From the NCBI RefSeq assembly GCF_020166435.1, contig NZ_JAINZP010000019.1:19680-83679 (forward strand): 64,000 bases of DNA, written 5' to 3'. The notes beneath the pieces are model-generated. The model was given only the letters and a program-made list of their open reading frames with translations, did no database searches and was not told where the DNA came from. Source of the DNA: Pectobacterium versatile. Its GTDB lineage: Bacteria; Pseudomonadota; Gammaproteobacteria; Enterobacterales; Enterobacteriaceae. This document shows positions 18,096-30,000 of this stretch, piece by piece. The position numbers were made by a program, and so were the translations under genes. Within the stretch, counting starts at the first letter, position 1. Every line of letters starts with the position of its first letter.

Positions 18096-21000
18096 CTATA
18101 CCATATTGACGAGCAGGCCTTGCTGCACCAGTACATCTCCCAGGTTGTTGGCGCTATCTAACGATGAATGGTGGTAGACGTCGAAACGCTGACCATCAAT
18201 ATCTCGCTGTCCTACCGTGCTCCACGCCCCTTCGCCTGGGATGAGGCTCACCTGATTGCCTTCGCCCCCGACGATCAGCAGGTCATCTTCTGGTCGGTCG
18301 GTGATATTCAGGGCGCGGTCAAGATCCAGCGTGATGCTGTTGGTGCCGCTTTGGCCTAAATCGAAGATCTCCACATTGTCGATTTTCAGCCCCAGCGCGG
18401 TGAGATCCAGATTGAGCTCGGTACCATCCAGAACCAGCGTATCAATCCCGTTGCCGCCATCGATCTGAGTGAAATCGAGCGTTGAGAGCGTAATGAGATC
18501 GTCGCCTTCACCGCCTTCGACATCTGTACCTGTTTGCACACTGCCGTCGGCCAGATTGACGACAACCCCGCCGATGGCATAAATGCTCTCTTCCACGTCG
18601 GTACTGGCGCTGTTGTCGATGGTGTGTGTCTCGCTGAGTGCGACCGCCGCCATTTTCGAGCTGACATGAAGGGGTTGCGCATCGGTGCTTTCCCCTGTGT
18701 CGCTCTGTTCGCTGGACAACGAAGACACTTGAGCGACGCTGCTATCGTCAACATCCAGCGCCATCATGCTCATCAGCGGTAACCCGAGGGAGATACCGGA
18801 GGTTAATCCGGCAGACACGCCAGTGAAATTGCCTGCTTGATCGGTGACGGAAGCTTCAACCGCCGTTCCCAATAGCGCTGCCAAAATCGCACCTACGTTG
18901 AGGATGTTGATGCCCAGTAGCGAACTGCTGAATTGCGTACTCCATTTACCGTCGGCACCAACGGTGCCCTGTAGCGTTTGGCCGAGTAGCGTGACGTTAA
19001 CCTTGGCACCCTGCTGTACGTAACGTGATGTGCCGCTGACGGTGACGCCGTTCGCTAGCAGGCCAACGGTGTTGCCAATCAGCGACCCCACCGCATCAAT
19101 ACCCAACTGCGGCAACTGGTGCGTTTTCACGACCACATTGCTGCTGGTGTTGTTAGTGTTGCCATAGAGGTCAGTGACTTTGACACCGACGGACAAATTG
19201 CCATCGGCGATGTTGAGCAGGTTGGCGCTTGATACGCTAATGCTCCAGGTACCGTTGCTGGCAACAGCGGCGCTGAGCACGAGTCCGCCCACGGTCAGCG
19301 TGACGTTACCGCCTGCCGCGTTGGTTGTGGTTCCGCTGATGATCTGGTTTATGCCCGCTTCGGCCAGATTCAGGTAGCCGTCTCCGCCAAACAGGGAACC
19401 GAGGTTGACCGTTGGCAGTGCATGAACGCCCACACCGATTGAGGCGCCCGCGCTGGTCGTTTTCCCTGCTGCGTTGGTCAAAGAGGCGTTGAGGGAAAGC
19501 GTGCCGTCGGTCAGACTGTTGAGATCGAGCGAAGGCAAGCTGACTGACCAGCTACCGTTGCTTTGCACCACGGCAGAGTAGGTCTTAGTACCCAGCGAAA
19601 TCTGGATCGTGGAGCCTATCGCATTGGTACTGGTTCCGCTGATGACCTGACCCGCCGCTGCTTCGACGGCATTGAGCAGGCCGTCACCGCCAAAGAGCGG
19701 ACTGATGGTCAGCGTTGGCTGGCCGTTGATCGCTACGCTGACGGTACTGGTCTGTGTGCCCACGTTACCTGCTGCATCGACCAGACGAACACCGACGTTA
19801 GTGACGCCATCCGCAAGGGCTTTCAGGTCGAGGCTAGGGACCGGCAGGCTCCAACCGCCGTTTGCACCGACCGTTGTGGTGTAGGTTTTACTGCCCAGCG
19901 TGACGTTGATCGCCGTGCCCGCGGGTACATTGGCCGTGGTCCCGCCGATGAGTTGCGTACTCAACAGGCTGGGGAGATCCAGGACACCGTTGTTGAACAA
20001 TGGGTTAAGGGTGATAGTCGGCGGCAATATGGCGATGTTGATGCCCGTGCTGATGCCCGTGCTGTTGCCTGCCGGGTCGGTTACCGTTGCACTGACGGTG
20101 AGGTTACCATTCGTCAGGCCGGACAGTTGCAGCGGTGTGAGGCTGGTGCTCCAGGCGCCGTCATTGCCGACGGTCGCATTTAGCGTCAGGGTGCCGATGC
20201 GTACCACGACAGACGATCCCGCGACGGCGTTAGTGGTGGTACCGCTAATCGTCTGCGTCAACGCGGCTTCTGCGGCATTGAGGAAACCGTCACCGCCAAA
20301 CAGTGAGCCAAGGCTAATTGTCGGCAGGTTTTTGGCAATAATATTGATAGCGTTATTGACCGTGCCAGTATTGCCGGAAGCATTCGTGACCGACACATTC
20401 AGCGTGGTGCTGCCATCGAGCAGCGTGCTGAGATCGGACGGTTGCAGCGTCAGGCTGAACGCGCCACCTGTCCCGACCGTAGACAGGAAGGTTTTACCGC
20501 CGAGGGTAACGGCAACCTGCGATCCGGCGCTGGCATTGGTGACCACGCCACCGATCGTTTGCGCCACCAGCGCTTCTGCCGCGTTGATGAAGCCATCGTT
20601 GCCAAATACCGGGTTCAGCGTAATCACCGGTTGGGCGAAATCGAACTTGATGCCAGCGCTGCCGCTGCTGCTATTGCCTACGCTGTCTGTTGCGGTGGCG
20701 CTCACAGTGAAATCACCGCTGCCGAGTCCTTGCAAAATACCCAAGACGCTCGGCGTAACGGCTGCACTCCACTTGCCATCCGAGCCGACGGTGGCTGTGG
20801 CGATTTGTGAACCTGAAATGCTGAGCGTAATGGTTCTGCCTGCCAGACCGGTGGCCGTGCCGCTAAGCGTTTGATTGACCAGCAGGTCGCCCAGATTCAG
20901 CAGGCTATCGCCAAAGACCGGGTTGAGCGTAATGCTCGGCAGATTTTTGATGACGGTTGGAACGTTCACGATCTGGCTGGCGTTATTACCTGCATGATCG

Positions 21001-24000
21001 GTGACCGCTATGCCCAGTGCTAGCGTGCCGTCCTGCAAGGCCTGCAGATCGAGAGCAGGAACGGACAGGCTCCAGGCTCCGCCTGCACCGACGGTAATCC
21101 CGGCGTAAAGCTTGGTGCCTAGCGTCACACTGACAGTCGCCCCTAATGCCACACTGCCGCCGCTAACGATACCGCTGATAATCTGACTGGTCGCGACATC
21201 CGCCGCATTCAGTGCGCCATCCGTGAAGGCCACAACAGAATCAATGACTGGCAGGGTTTTCAACACGTCAATGTTGACCAACTGATTCTTCACGTTGCCG
21301 TGTGAATCGACGATGTCGACGTTAACCGCCAGCAGGCCATTGCTTAAGCCAGTGAACACGTTCGAAGGCAGGGCAACGCTCCAGGCCCCGTTGGCTCCGA
21401 CGGTGCCTTCCACTGTGGTGCCCAACACGGTGACCTGTACTTTCGCACCCAGATAGTTGCCCGTCGCGTTACCGCTGATGACCTGCGTCAACAGTGATTC
21501 GGCCAGATTCAGGATGCCATCGTTACCGAAGATATCGGTAATGCCTGCGCCGAGCGTTTTGTTCAACGCAACGTCAAGCGTGACATCAAGGTGTGTGCTA
21601 TTACCTGAGGTATCGGTCAGCGTCACGCCGATGACCTGCGGCCCGTCGATCAGGTTTTGTAAATTGGCGGACAGTACCGGAATCGTCCAGTTGCCGTCGG
21701 AACCGACGGTTGTCGTGCCTGTCAGCGGTCCGGCGGTTAACGTAACCGTGGCACCCACTTCGCCTGTACCGGTAATCGCCGCGCCCGCTAACGCTTCAGC
21801 CAGCGTCAGGATATTGTCATCGAACAATGTCACGCTGAGCAGTGGAATACCCGTATCGACGGTAATGACCTGTATATCCGTGGTGGTATTTCCTGCTGTG
21901 TCCGCGAGCGTTGCCGTAATAGTGTGGCTGCCATCGCCCAACTGTGCCAGATCGGCGGCAGGAACACTCACACTCCAGGTGCCGGTGACGGAAACCTGAG
22001 CGCTATAGGTTTTTCCATTCATCACCACGCTGACGATCTGTCCTGCCTCCGCGGTGGATGCCGTCCCCGTGATCGTCTGTGCGGTACTGACTTCTGTGCC
22101 GCCCAGCACGTTATCACCAGCAAAAGCAACGATATCCAGCGTGGGCGCTACCGTATCGACCAGCACCGTTCTCGTGAGGATCGCATCTAACGACGTCGCG
22201 GTGACATTGACGTTGCCTTGCGTGGTGAAATAGAGGCTGGCGGGAATGGTGGTGCTCCAGAAGCCATTGGCGTCGGTGATGACAACAAGTGGCGTACTCC
22301 CAATGTTAAGCGATACTGCAGTCATCGCCGATGACGGGCCGATAGAACGCCCGGAAATGGTGACATTACCGTTTATCTCGCTGGCGTTAATGATGTTGTC
22401 GCCCGCTATCGGGTCGATCACCATCACCATGGGAGGTTGTGTCAGGTTGACGTTGAATCCCACGCTGGCTTGTGTCGCCGGATTACCCGCTTTATCCGTT
22501 GCATCAGCGGTGATCGTGTACGCCGTATTTGCCAGATCCTGCAAATCGGCTGATGGGATGGTTACGCTCCAGGTGCCGCCTGCGAGAATTTTTCCCGTGT
22601 ACTCGATGTTATTCAGCGTGACGGTCACGGTTTGCCCCACCGCCAAATCGGTGGAGGTACCGCTGATGGTCTGCGTAGTGCGGCTTTCCGCGTAGTTAAG
22701 GCCATCAAGCCCGGCGAACGCGGTAATTGCCAGCGTTGGTGTGGCTTGTACGGCAAGGATCGCCTGAGAATTCAATGTCGCGCTGTTGCCCAGGCTATCC
22801 GTTGCCGTGATGACAATGTTATGTGTTCCGTCAGCAAGCTGGCTGAGTTGTGTTGGAGTCAGCGTGGCTGTCCATACGCCTCCGCTCAGCTGTGTGACAA
22901 GCGCCTGTCCGCCAAATGTGACCGTTACGTTCACGGCATCGCCCGCGTTACCACTCAGCGTTCTGCCCAGCAGGGTGCCCGCTTCCACGATACTCAGGTA
23001 GCCGTCGTCAAACGGGGTATTTAAAGTGATAGTCGGTGGCGTGAGATCGCTGGTAAAGATGATGGGCGTCGTGCCGGTGTTGCCGGCGGCATCGACGGCG
23101 GTCACTGTGATGGTATGTTGACCGTCTACCAGTGAATTCAACGCATTCGGAGGAAGCGTAACGGACCAGTTGCCGTTGCTATCTACCGTTGCGGTGTAGC
23201 GAATACCGTTGAGGTCGATCTCTAGTTTAACGCTTTGCCCGTTGCCGCCAATCTGTGTGCGGCCAGAGAAGGTCAGCGCGGATGCGGCTTCGGCGCTGCT
23301 TAGGATGCCATCGATGCCAAACGGTTGTACATCGACAATCGGGGCGGGCAGCGTTTGCGCCGAACTGACATCGAGCGCCGTGCTGGTATTGCTATTGCCC
23401 ACCCAGTCGGTGACCTTGACGCTAATGCTGTAATTGCCTTCTGTAAAGAGCGCCAAATCGGCAGGACTCAGATTTCTGGACCAGCCGCCTAAGCCGTCTG
23501 CGGTGGCGGTAAAGGTGGTGACTGCCAGCGTGGCTTTGTTGGTCACGGTAATCGTGACTTCCTGGCCTGCGCTGGTAATACCGGTTTTACCCGTTAAGGT
23601 CTGGATGGCCTGAATTTCAGTGGTGTTAAGGATGCCATCGCCAAACGGCAGGTCTAGCGTTGCCACTGGCATGGTGGTAGTCAGCACATTTGCCGTGGCC
23701 GCTGCGGTACTGGTGTTGCCCGCAGAATCGGTCACGGTGACAGTGAAATTCACTGAGCCATCCGGCAGGTCGATCAGCGTCTGGCGATCCAGCGATAGCG
23801 ACCAACTACCGTTGGCATTCACGGTGGCTGGGAGGCTTGTGCCGTTAATGCTGACCGACACGGTTTGCCCCACGTTGCTGGTTAGCCCCGTTTGCCCGGA
23901 TAGTGTCGCGCCCGGCTGTGCATCAGCCAGGCTCAGTTTGCCATCGCCGAACGGCGTATCCAGCGAGGCGACGGGAACCCCCACAATCACGCTGGTGAAG

Positions 24001-27000
24001 GATCCGCTGCCTGAGCCGGTATTCCCTGCATGGTCCGTGACGGTCACATTGATGGTGTGTGTACCGTCACCGAGTGAAGTCAAATCGGCAGATGGCAGTG
24101 TCACATTCCACTGACCATTAGCGGCAACGGTGGCGCTGTAGGTGTGGGTCAGCGTACCGTTGGTGATCGAGACAGACACGCTCTGGCCCGGATCGATGAG
24201 CCCCGTTGTCCCCGTCAGCAGCTGATCCGCCGTGCTTTCTACCTGATTGAGTACGCCGTCAACAAACGGTGTGGCGATACTGATGGTGAAATTGGTGTGG
24301 ATGACGACATCCAACGTACCGCCCGCGCTGCCGGTATTACCCGCGCTGTCTGTGACCGTCGCACTGACCTGTACGTTGCCATCCGCCAGAATGCTCAGCG
24401 CATTGGCTGGAATGGTGGCGCTCCACAGGCCGCCTGCAAGCGTCACGCCTGTCGTGGTGTAAGCCCCGATCGTAACCTGAATCACTGTCCCGACAGGCAG
24501 GTTGGTGTAAGTGCCGCCAATCGTCGTTGCCGACGCCAGCTCCGCGATAGTCAGGACATTGTTGTCATAGAGTGAATCCAACGTCAGTGTCGGGAGCGAC
24601 TGCGTTTTTAACGTGATATCAATGCTGGCGGCGCTGGCATTGCCTGCGCCGTCGGTCACGCTGGCTTGCAGCGTTTTCACGCCGTCGCCCAACGCCAGCA
24701 GGTCGTTTGCCGCAACGGTGATTTGCCAGACGCCGTTGCTATCGGCGACAGCGCTATAGACTGCCGTACCGACTTTTATCGTGACCAGAAGACCCGCTTC
24801 GCCTTTGCCGCTCAGTGGTAGTCCGGCTAGCGCGTCCGCCAAACCGATGTCGCTGGTGTCAACCAACATGTCGATGGACAGCAACGGTGGAACGGTATCG
24901 ACCGTGAACGGATGGGTGGCCGTAGCCGGGTTTTGTGCGATGTCGTTGACCGTTGCGGTCACATCCTGATTGCCCTGCGGTAGATTTTGCACATCGCTGG
25001 CGGGAACGGTCGTACTCCAGTTACCGTCAGCGCCAACGGTCGCCAGATACGTTTTGCTATTCAGCGTCACCGTGACGCGCTGTCCCACTTGAACATTCGT
25101 CGTTGAACCAGAAATGAGTAGGTCAGACTGCGTATCCTGTGCGCTGACGACATCGTTACCAGATAGGGTGGCGATGGTGATGGCTGGCAGATTAGTCGCA
25201 TCGGTGATGACGGTAATGCTATGCGTCGCTGAACCTGGGTTGCCGCTCACGTCTGTTACGCTGGCACTGACGGTTTGCTTACCGTCAGGGATGTTGCCAA
25301 CATCCGTTGCAGGAACCTGCACGCTCCAACTGCCATCCGACCCCACGGTGGCGAAGTAAATTCCACCGTTGAGCGTGATGGTAACTTGCTGGCCCTGTTC
25401 CACATTCTGACTGCCGCCGCTGATGGTCAACGCTTGGCCTGATTCGGCCAGATTGAGATAATCATCGGTCGACAGCGTGGCGATGGTCAGCGTCGGCGCT
25501 TTGGCCGGATCGGTATCCAGCGTAATGGAATGGCTTACCGTACCCGTGTTCCCGGCGGCATCGGTCAACGTGGCGGTGATAGCCGTGATGCCGTTCGGCA
25601 TATTTTGCAGGTCGCCGGCAGGCACGGTAACGTGCCAGGTGCCATCAGCCTGCGCTAGCCCTTGATAGATCTGCCCATTGATAGTGACGTTAACAATGAT
25701 GGGACGGCCGCTGTCGTTGAGGGGCGATGTGCCGGTGATTTCCAGCGGCAGCAGGCTTTCCGCGATGTTGATGATATCGTCAATGCCAATCGGGTTGATG
25801 GTCAGCACCGGTGGGGTCAAGTCAACGAAGGCGCTGCCCTGAACGGTGGAGGTATTGCCTGCCGCATCGCTGACGGTAACGGAAATGTTGAGTAGTCCGT
25901 CTGCCAGCGGAGTCAGAACGCTCGGTGACAGTTGAAGGCTCCAATTACCGTTGCTGTCAACCGTGCCGGAATAGACCGTGGTGCCAATGGTGACGCTGAC
26001 GGTTTGCCCGGCTCCGCGCAGGCCCGTCGTGCCGTAGAGTGTTTGTCCGGCCTGTGCGTCGCTGAGATTCAGGTAACCGTTGCTGAATGGCATATGCAGT
26101 GATGCCACCGGTGGATTATTGATGCTGACGCCCAGTTGTTGCGTACCCGACAGGGCATTACCCGCCTGATCGACCGCCGTGACGTTAACCGTGATGATGC
26201 CGTCCCCCAGCACTCGCAGATCGCCAGGCTGAATGGCGGCGCTCCAGGTCCCGTCTGGCTGCACCTGCACGGTGTAGGTTTTCCCGTTGAGTATGACGTT
26301 GACATCCGTGCCCGCCGCGACGTTGACGGCGCCGCCGTTAATCGTAATGCCGCTTGTCGCTTCCTGCGCGTTTAGCAGGTTATCCCCGGTGATTGGCGCA
26401 ATAGACAGCCCGCTCGCGTTAGTATTCACCGTGACGGTGCTGCTGGATGTCGCGGTATTGCCAGAGACATCACTCACGCTGACGGTAATCGTCTGGCTGC
26501 CGTTAACCAGCAGTGCCATGTCGGTATCCGAAATCGTGGTGCTCCAGCCTCCATTCGACAGAACCTGTGCGGTGTACGCTTTGCCATTGAAGCTAATCGT
26601 TACCGTCTGGCCTTGTTCAACATTTTTACTGGTGCCGCTGATCACCTGACTGACGCGCGCTTCTGCTCCGTCGATAATGTTGTTGCCAGCGAAAGTACCA
26701 ATTGTAACGACCGGTGCATTGAGCGGGCTGGCATCGACGCTAATAGTCTGCGTGGTGGTGGCGGTATTACCTGCGGCGTCGGTCAGACGTGTCACGATAC
26801 TGTAATTGCCATCGGACAGGTTACTCAGATCGGCTGACGGAATGGTGATGTTCCAGGTGCCGTCACTGCCGACGGTGCCGCTGTAGGTTTTCCCATTCAG
26901 CGTGGCCGTCACGGTTTGACCCGCGCTGGACGGTGAGGCGGTACCGGTTAGCAACTGATTGCTCAGAACCTCGGTGCTATTCAGGATGTTATCAGCCGTA

Positions 27001-30000
27001 ACGCTGGTGGTTGTCAACGTAGGCGGCGTACGTGCCACGGTTATGTTGCTGGTTAGGGTGCTGCTGTTTCCGGCCGCGTCACTGACGCTCACCTGCAATG
27101 CGGTGGTGCCATTCGGCAGATTTTGCAGGCCATTTGCAGGCAGAGAAATCGTCCAGTTACCTGCCGTATCCACGATCCCGGTGTACGTCACGCCGCCGAG
27201 TGTGGCGGTGACGGTTTGCCCTGGTGAGGCGATACCGGTTGTGCCGCTGAGCGTCTGAGTCACGCCCGCTTCTGCGGCATTAAGTATGCCGTCGCTGAAC
27301 GGCGTGTTCAGCGTCAGCGTTGGGCTACTGTGGGTGAAGACCTCAATTGTACGGCTGCCGCTTAACACATTCCCTGTACTGTCTACCGTCGTGACGGTCA
27401 GGGTTGAGGTGCCGTCGGCCAGCGTGCTGACATCCGCTGCTGATACGGTGATGCTCCAGGTGCCGTTCGGTTGTACGACGCCAGCGTAGCTTTTCCCGTT
27501 CAGCGTAATCGTGACGGCGGTGCCTGCTGCCACGTTCTGGCTGCTGCCGTTGACGGTGAGATCTTGCGCCGCTTCGGCTTGATTCAGTTTGTCATCGCCC
27601 GCGACGGTATCAATCGCGATACCGCTCAGGGAGGTGTTCACCGTAATGGTCTGGCTGAGCGTTGCCGGGTTACCGCTGATGTCGTTGACGCCAATCGTGA
27701 CGGTATGCGTGCCTTGTGCCAGATGAAGGAGATCGATAGACGGTACGCTGACGCGCCATTGGCCGTTGCTGTCAACCGTTGCGGTGTAGGTGTTGTCGCC
27801 GAGTGTCACAGTAACGCGCTGCCCCGCCTCGACATTCAGACTACCGCCGCTGATGATTTGTGCGACGTTAATTTCACCGCCGTCGATGATGTTATTGAGC
27901 GCGATGGCGTTGACGGTGAGCAGCGGCAGATTGGCCGGATTGGCATCCAGCGTTAATGACTCGGTGCTGGTAGCGCTGTTGCCTGATGCACCGGTCAATG
28001 TTGCCGTCACGGTGTAATTACCGTCAGCCAAAGCCTGGAGGTCGGTAGCGGGAACCGTGGCACTCCAGCTACCGTCAGCCTGAATCTGGGCTTGATAATT
28101 TTTATTGTTGATCGTGACAATGACGGTGCGGCCAGCATCGGATTGTAGCGCATTACCGGAAATCACCTGATCGTTCAGGCTCTCGGCGGCGTTGATGATG
28201 CCGTCGCTGGTCAGCGGTTTCAGCGTCAGAAGAGGACGAGCCGTGTCGACAGTAATATCGCGAATGCCCTGTATGCTGTTACCCGCGGTATCCGTTGCTT
28301 GTACGCGGATGGTTTGTACGCCAGTCGGCAGAAATTGCAGGTCGGCGGCGGGCAGCGCGGCACTCCAGTTACCCTGATTATCCACGGTTGCCGTATAGGT
28401 TTTGCCGTTCAGCGTAACGATGACGCTCTGGCCCCCTCCGGCAATCCCGGTTTTCCCTGTCAGGTTCTGCCCGCTGGCTGATTCGATGATGTTCAGTATG
28501 CCGTCGCCGAAAGGCTGGTCAATCGTTGGCTGTGGCAGGTTGTTAATATGGATATCAATATTGCGGCTGGCGGTGACAGGGATATCACCGGGGTTGGCGA
28601 CGCTGGCGACAATGGTTGCTGTGCCATCCGGCAAGGCAAGTATGTCACTGCTGCCGATCGTAACGCTCCAGCTCCCGTTTGCAGCGATCGTGCCGATATA
28701 GGTCTTGCCATTGAGCGTGACGGTAACGCTTTCTCCCGGGGTGACGTTGACCGTCGAACCTGAAATGGTCAGCGGCTGTGAGGCTTCCAGACGGTTGATC
28801 TGGTTATCAATCGTGACAATGCTGATGGAGATGCTGTCATTATCCATATCAACATTGGACCAGTTCTCATGACTGCCCTCATTTCCTGCCTGATCCACAA
28901 CCTGTGCAGTGATGGACACGGTGCCTTCAGAGAGCTGTGCCATGTCTGCAGCGGGGATTTCCACGCTCCAGTTCCCGCCGCTCTTGATCGCGGCGAAGTA
29001 GAATTTTTTGTTGAGAAGAATGGTTGCGATCTGGCCGGTTTCCACGTTCGCGCTGGTGCCTGTTAGCCACTGGCTGACTTTGAGATCGGCCGCGGTGATG
29101 ACGTTATTCTCATTAACGAAAGGGTTAACGAATATCGTTGGCTGGAATGCTGGATCCGCACTGAGCTCAATGGATTTCTCGACGCTGACGGTATTGCCGA
29201 CTGCATCGGTTAGCGAGGCAGACAGTTTGTAGCTGCCATCGGCCATGCCGCGCAGGGCGGCTGTAGGTAAGTTGATGCTCCAGTTGCCATCGCTACCGAC
29301 AACCCCGGTATAGAATTGCCCATCGAAAGTGATAACGACAGTACGACCCGCTTCGCTGATTGAGGCGGTGCCGTTGACGGTCTGGTTGCTTTGCGATTCG
29401 ACCATGTTGATAGTGTCATCGCCTGCAATAGTGCCGATGGTCAGGGTAGGGGCCGTAAAATCGGTTGGGCTAACAAACGTTTTACCCGCCTGATTGCCCG
29501 CGGCATCCTGCGCGGTCACCAACAGCGTGTTGTTGCCTTCCGGTAACTGCTGGAGATCGGCCGCAGGGACGGTGACTTTCCAGTTACCTGCGGTATCAAC
29601 CGTTCCCGTATAAGATTTCCCGCCGAGGGACAAGATGACGGTCTGCCCCGCACCGCTGATGCCGGTATGGCCGGTAATCGTCTGGCTGACCAGCGCCTCC
29701 GCACCGTTCAGTGAACCGTTGCCGAATGGCGTATCAATCGTCGGTTGCGGCAGGGTGTGAATGTGAACGCCGAGTGTGTGATTGTCCGTTACGGCAGCGC
29801 TTCCTGTCACATTTACGCTGGCGGTGATGGTGGCATTGCCGTCTGACAGAAGTTGGAGATCGGCACTGGGGACTTGCAGCGTCCAACTGCCGTCGGCGGC
29901 AACGGTCGTGGTGTAGTTCTTTCCGTTCAGCGTCACGGTCACCGTCTGCCCCGCAGGAACATTGGCGGTATTCCCGCTGATCGCCAGCGGTTGCAGGGAT

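Noticed and set aside
18480..18600. A full calcium-binding RTX repeat block at the adhesin C-terminus
   Set aside because: Only one or two degenerate nonapeptides (GGEGDD, GGNGID) are visible, not a tandem RTX array.
19900..20874. 324-codon plus-strand frame inside the large adhesin, and similar ones at 13586-14107 and 22246-22695
   Set aside because: They are mirror frames of the repetitive minus-strand coding sequence, recur wherever the repeats recur, lack ribosome sites and read as Val/Ser/Pro-rich low-complexity protein.
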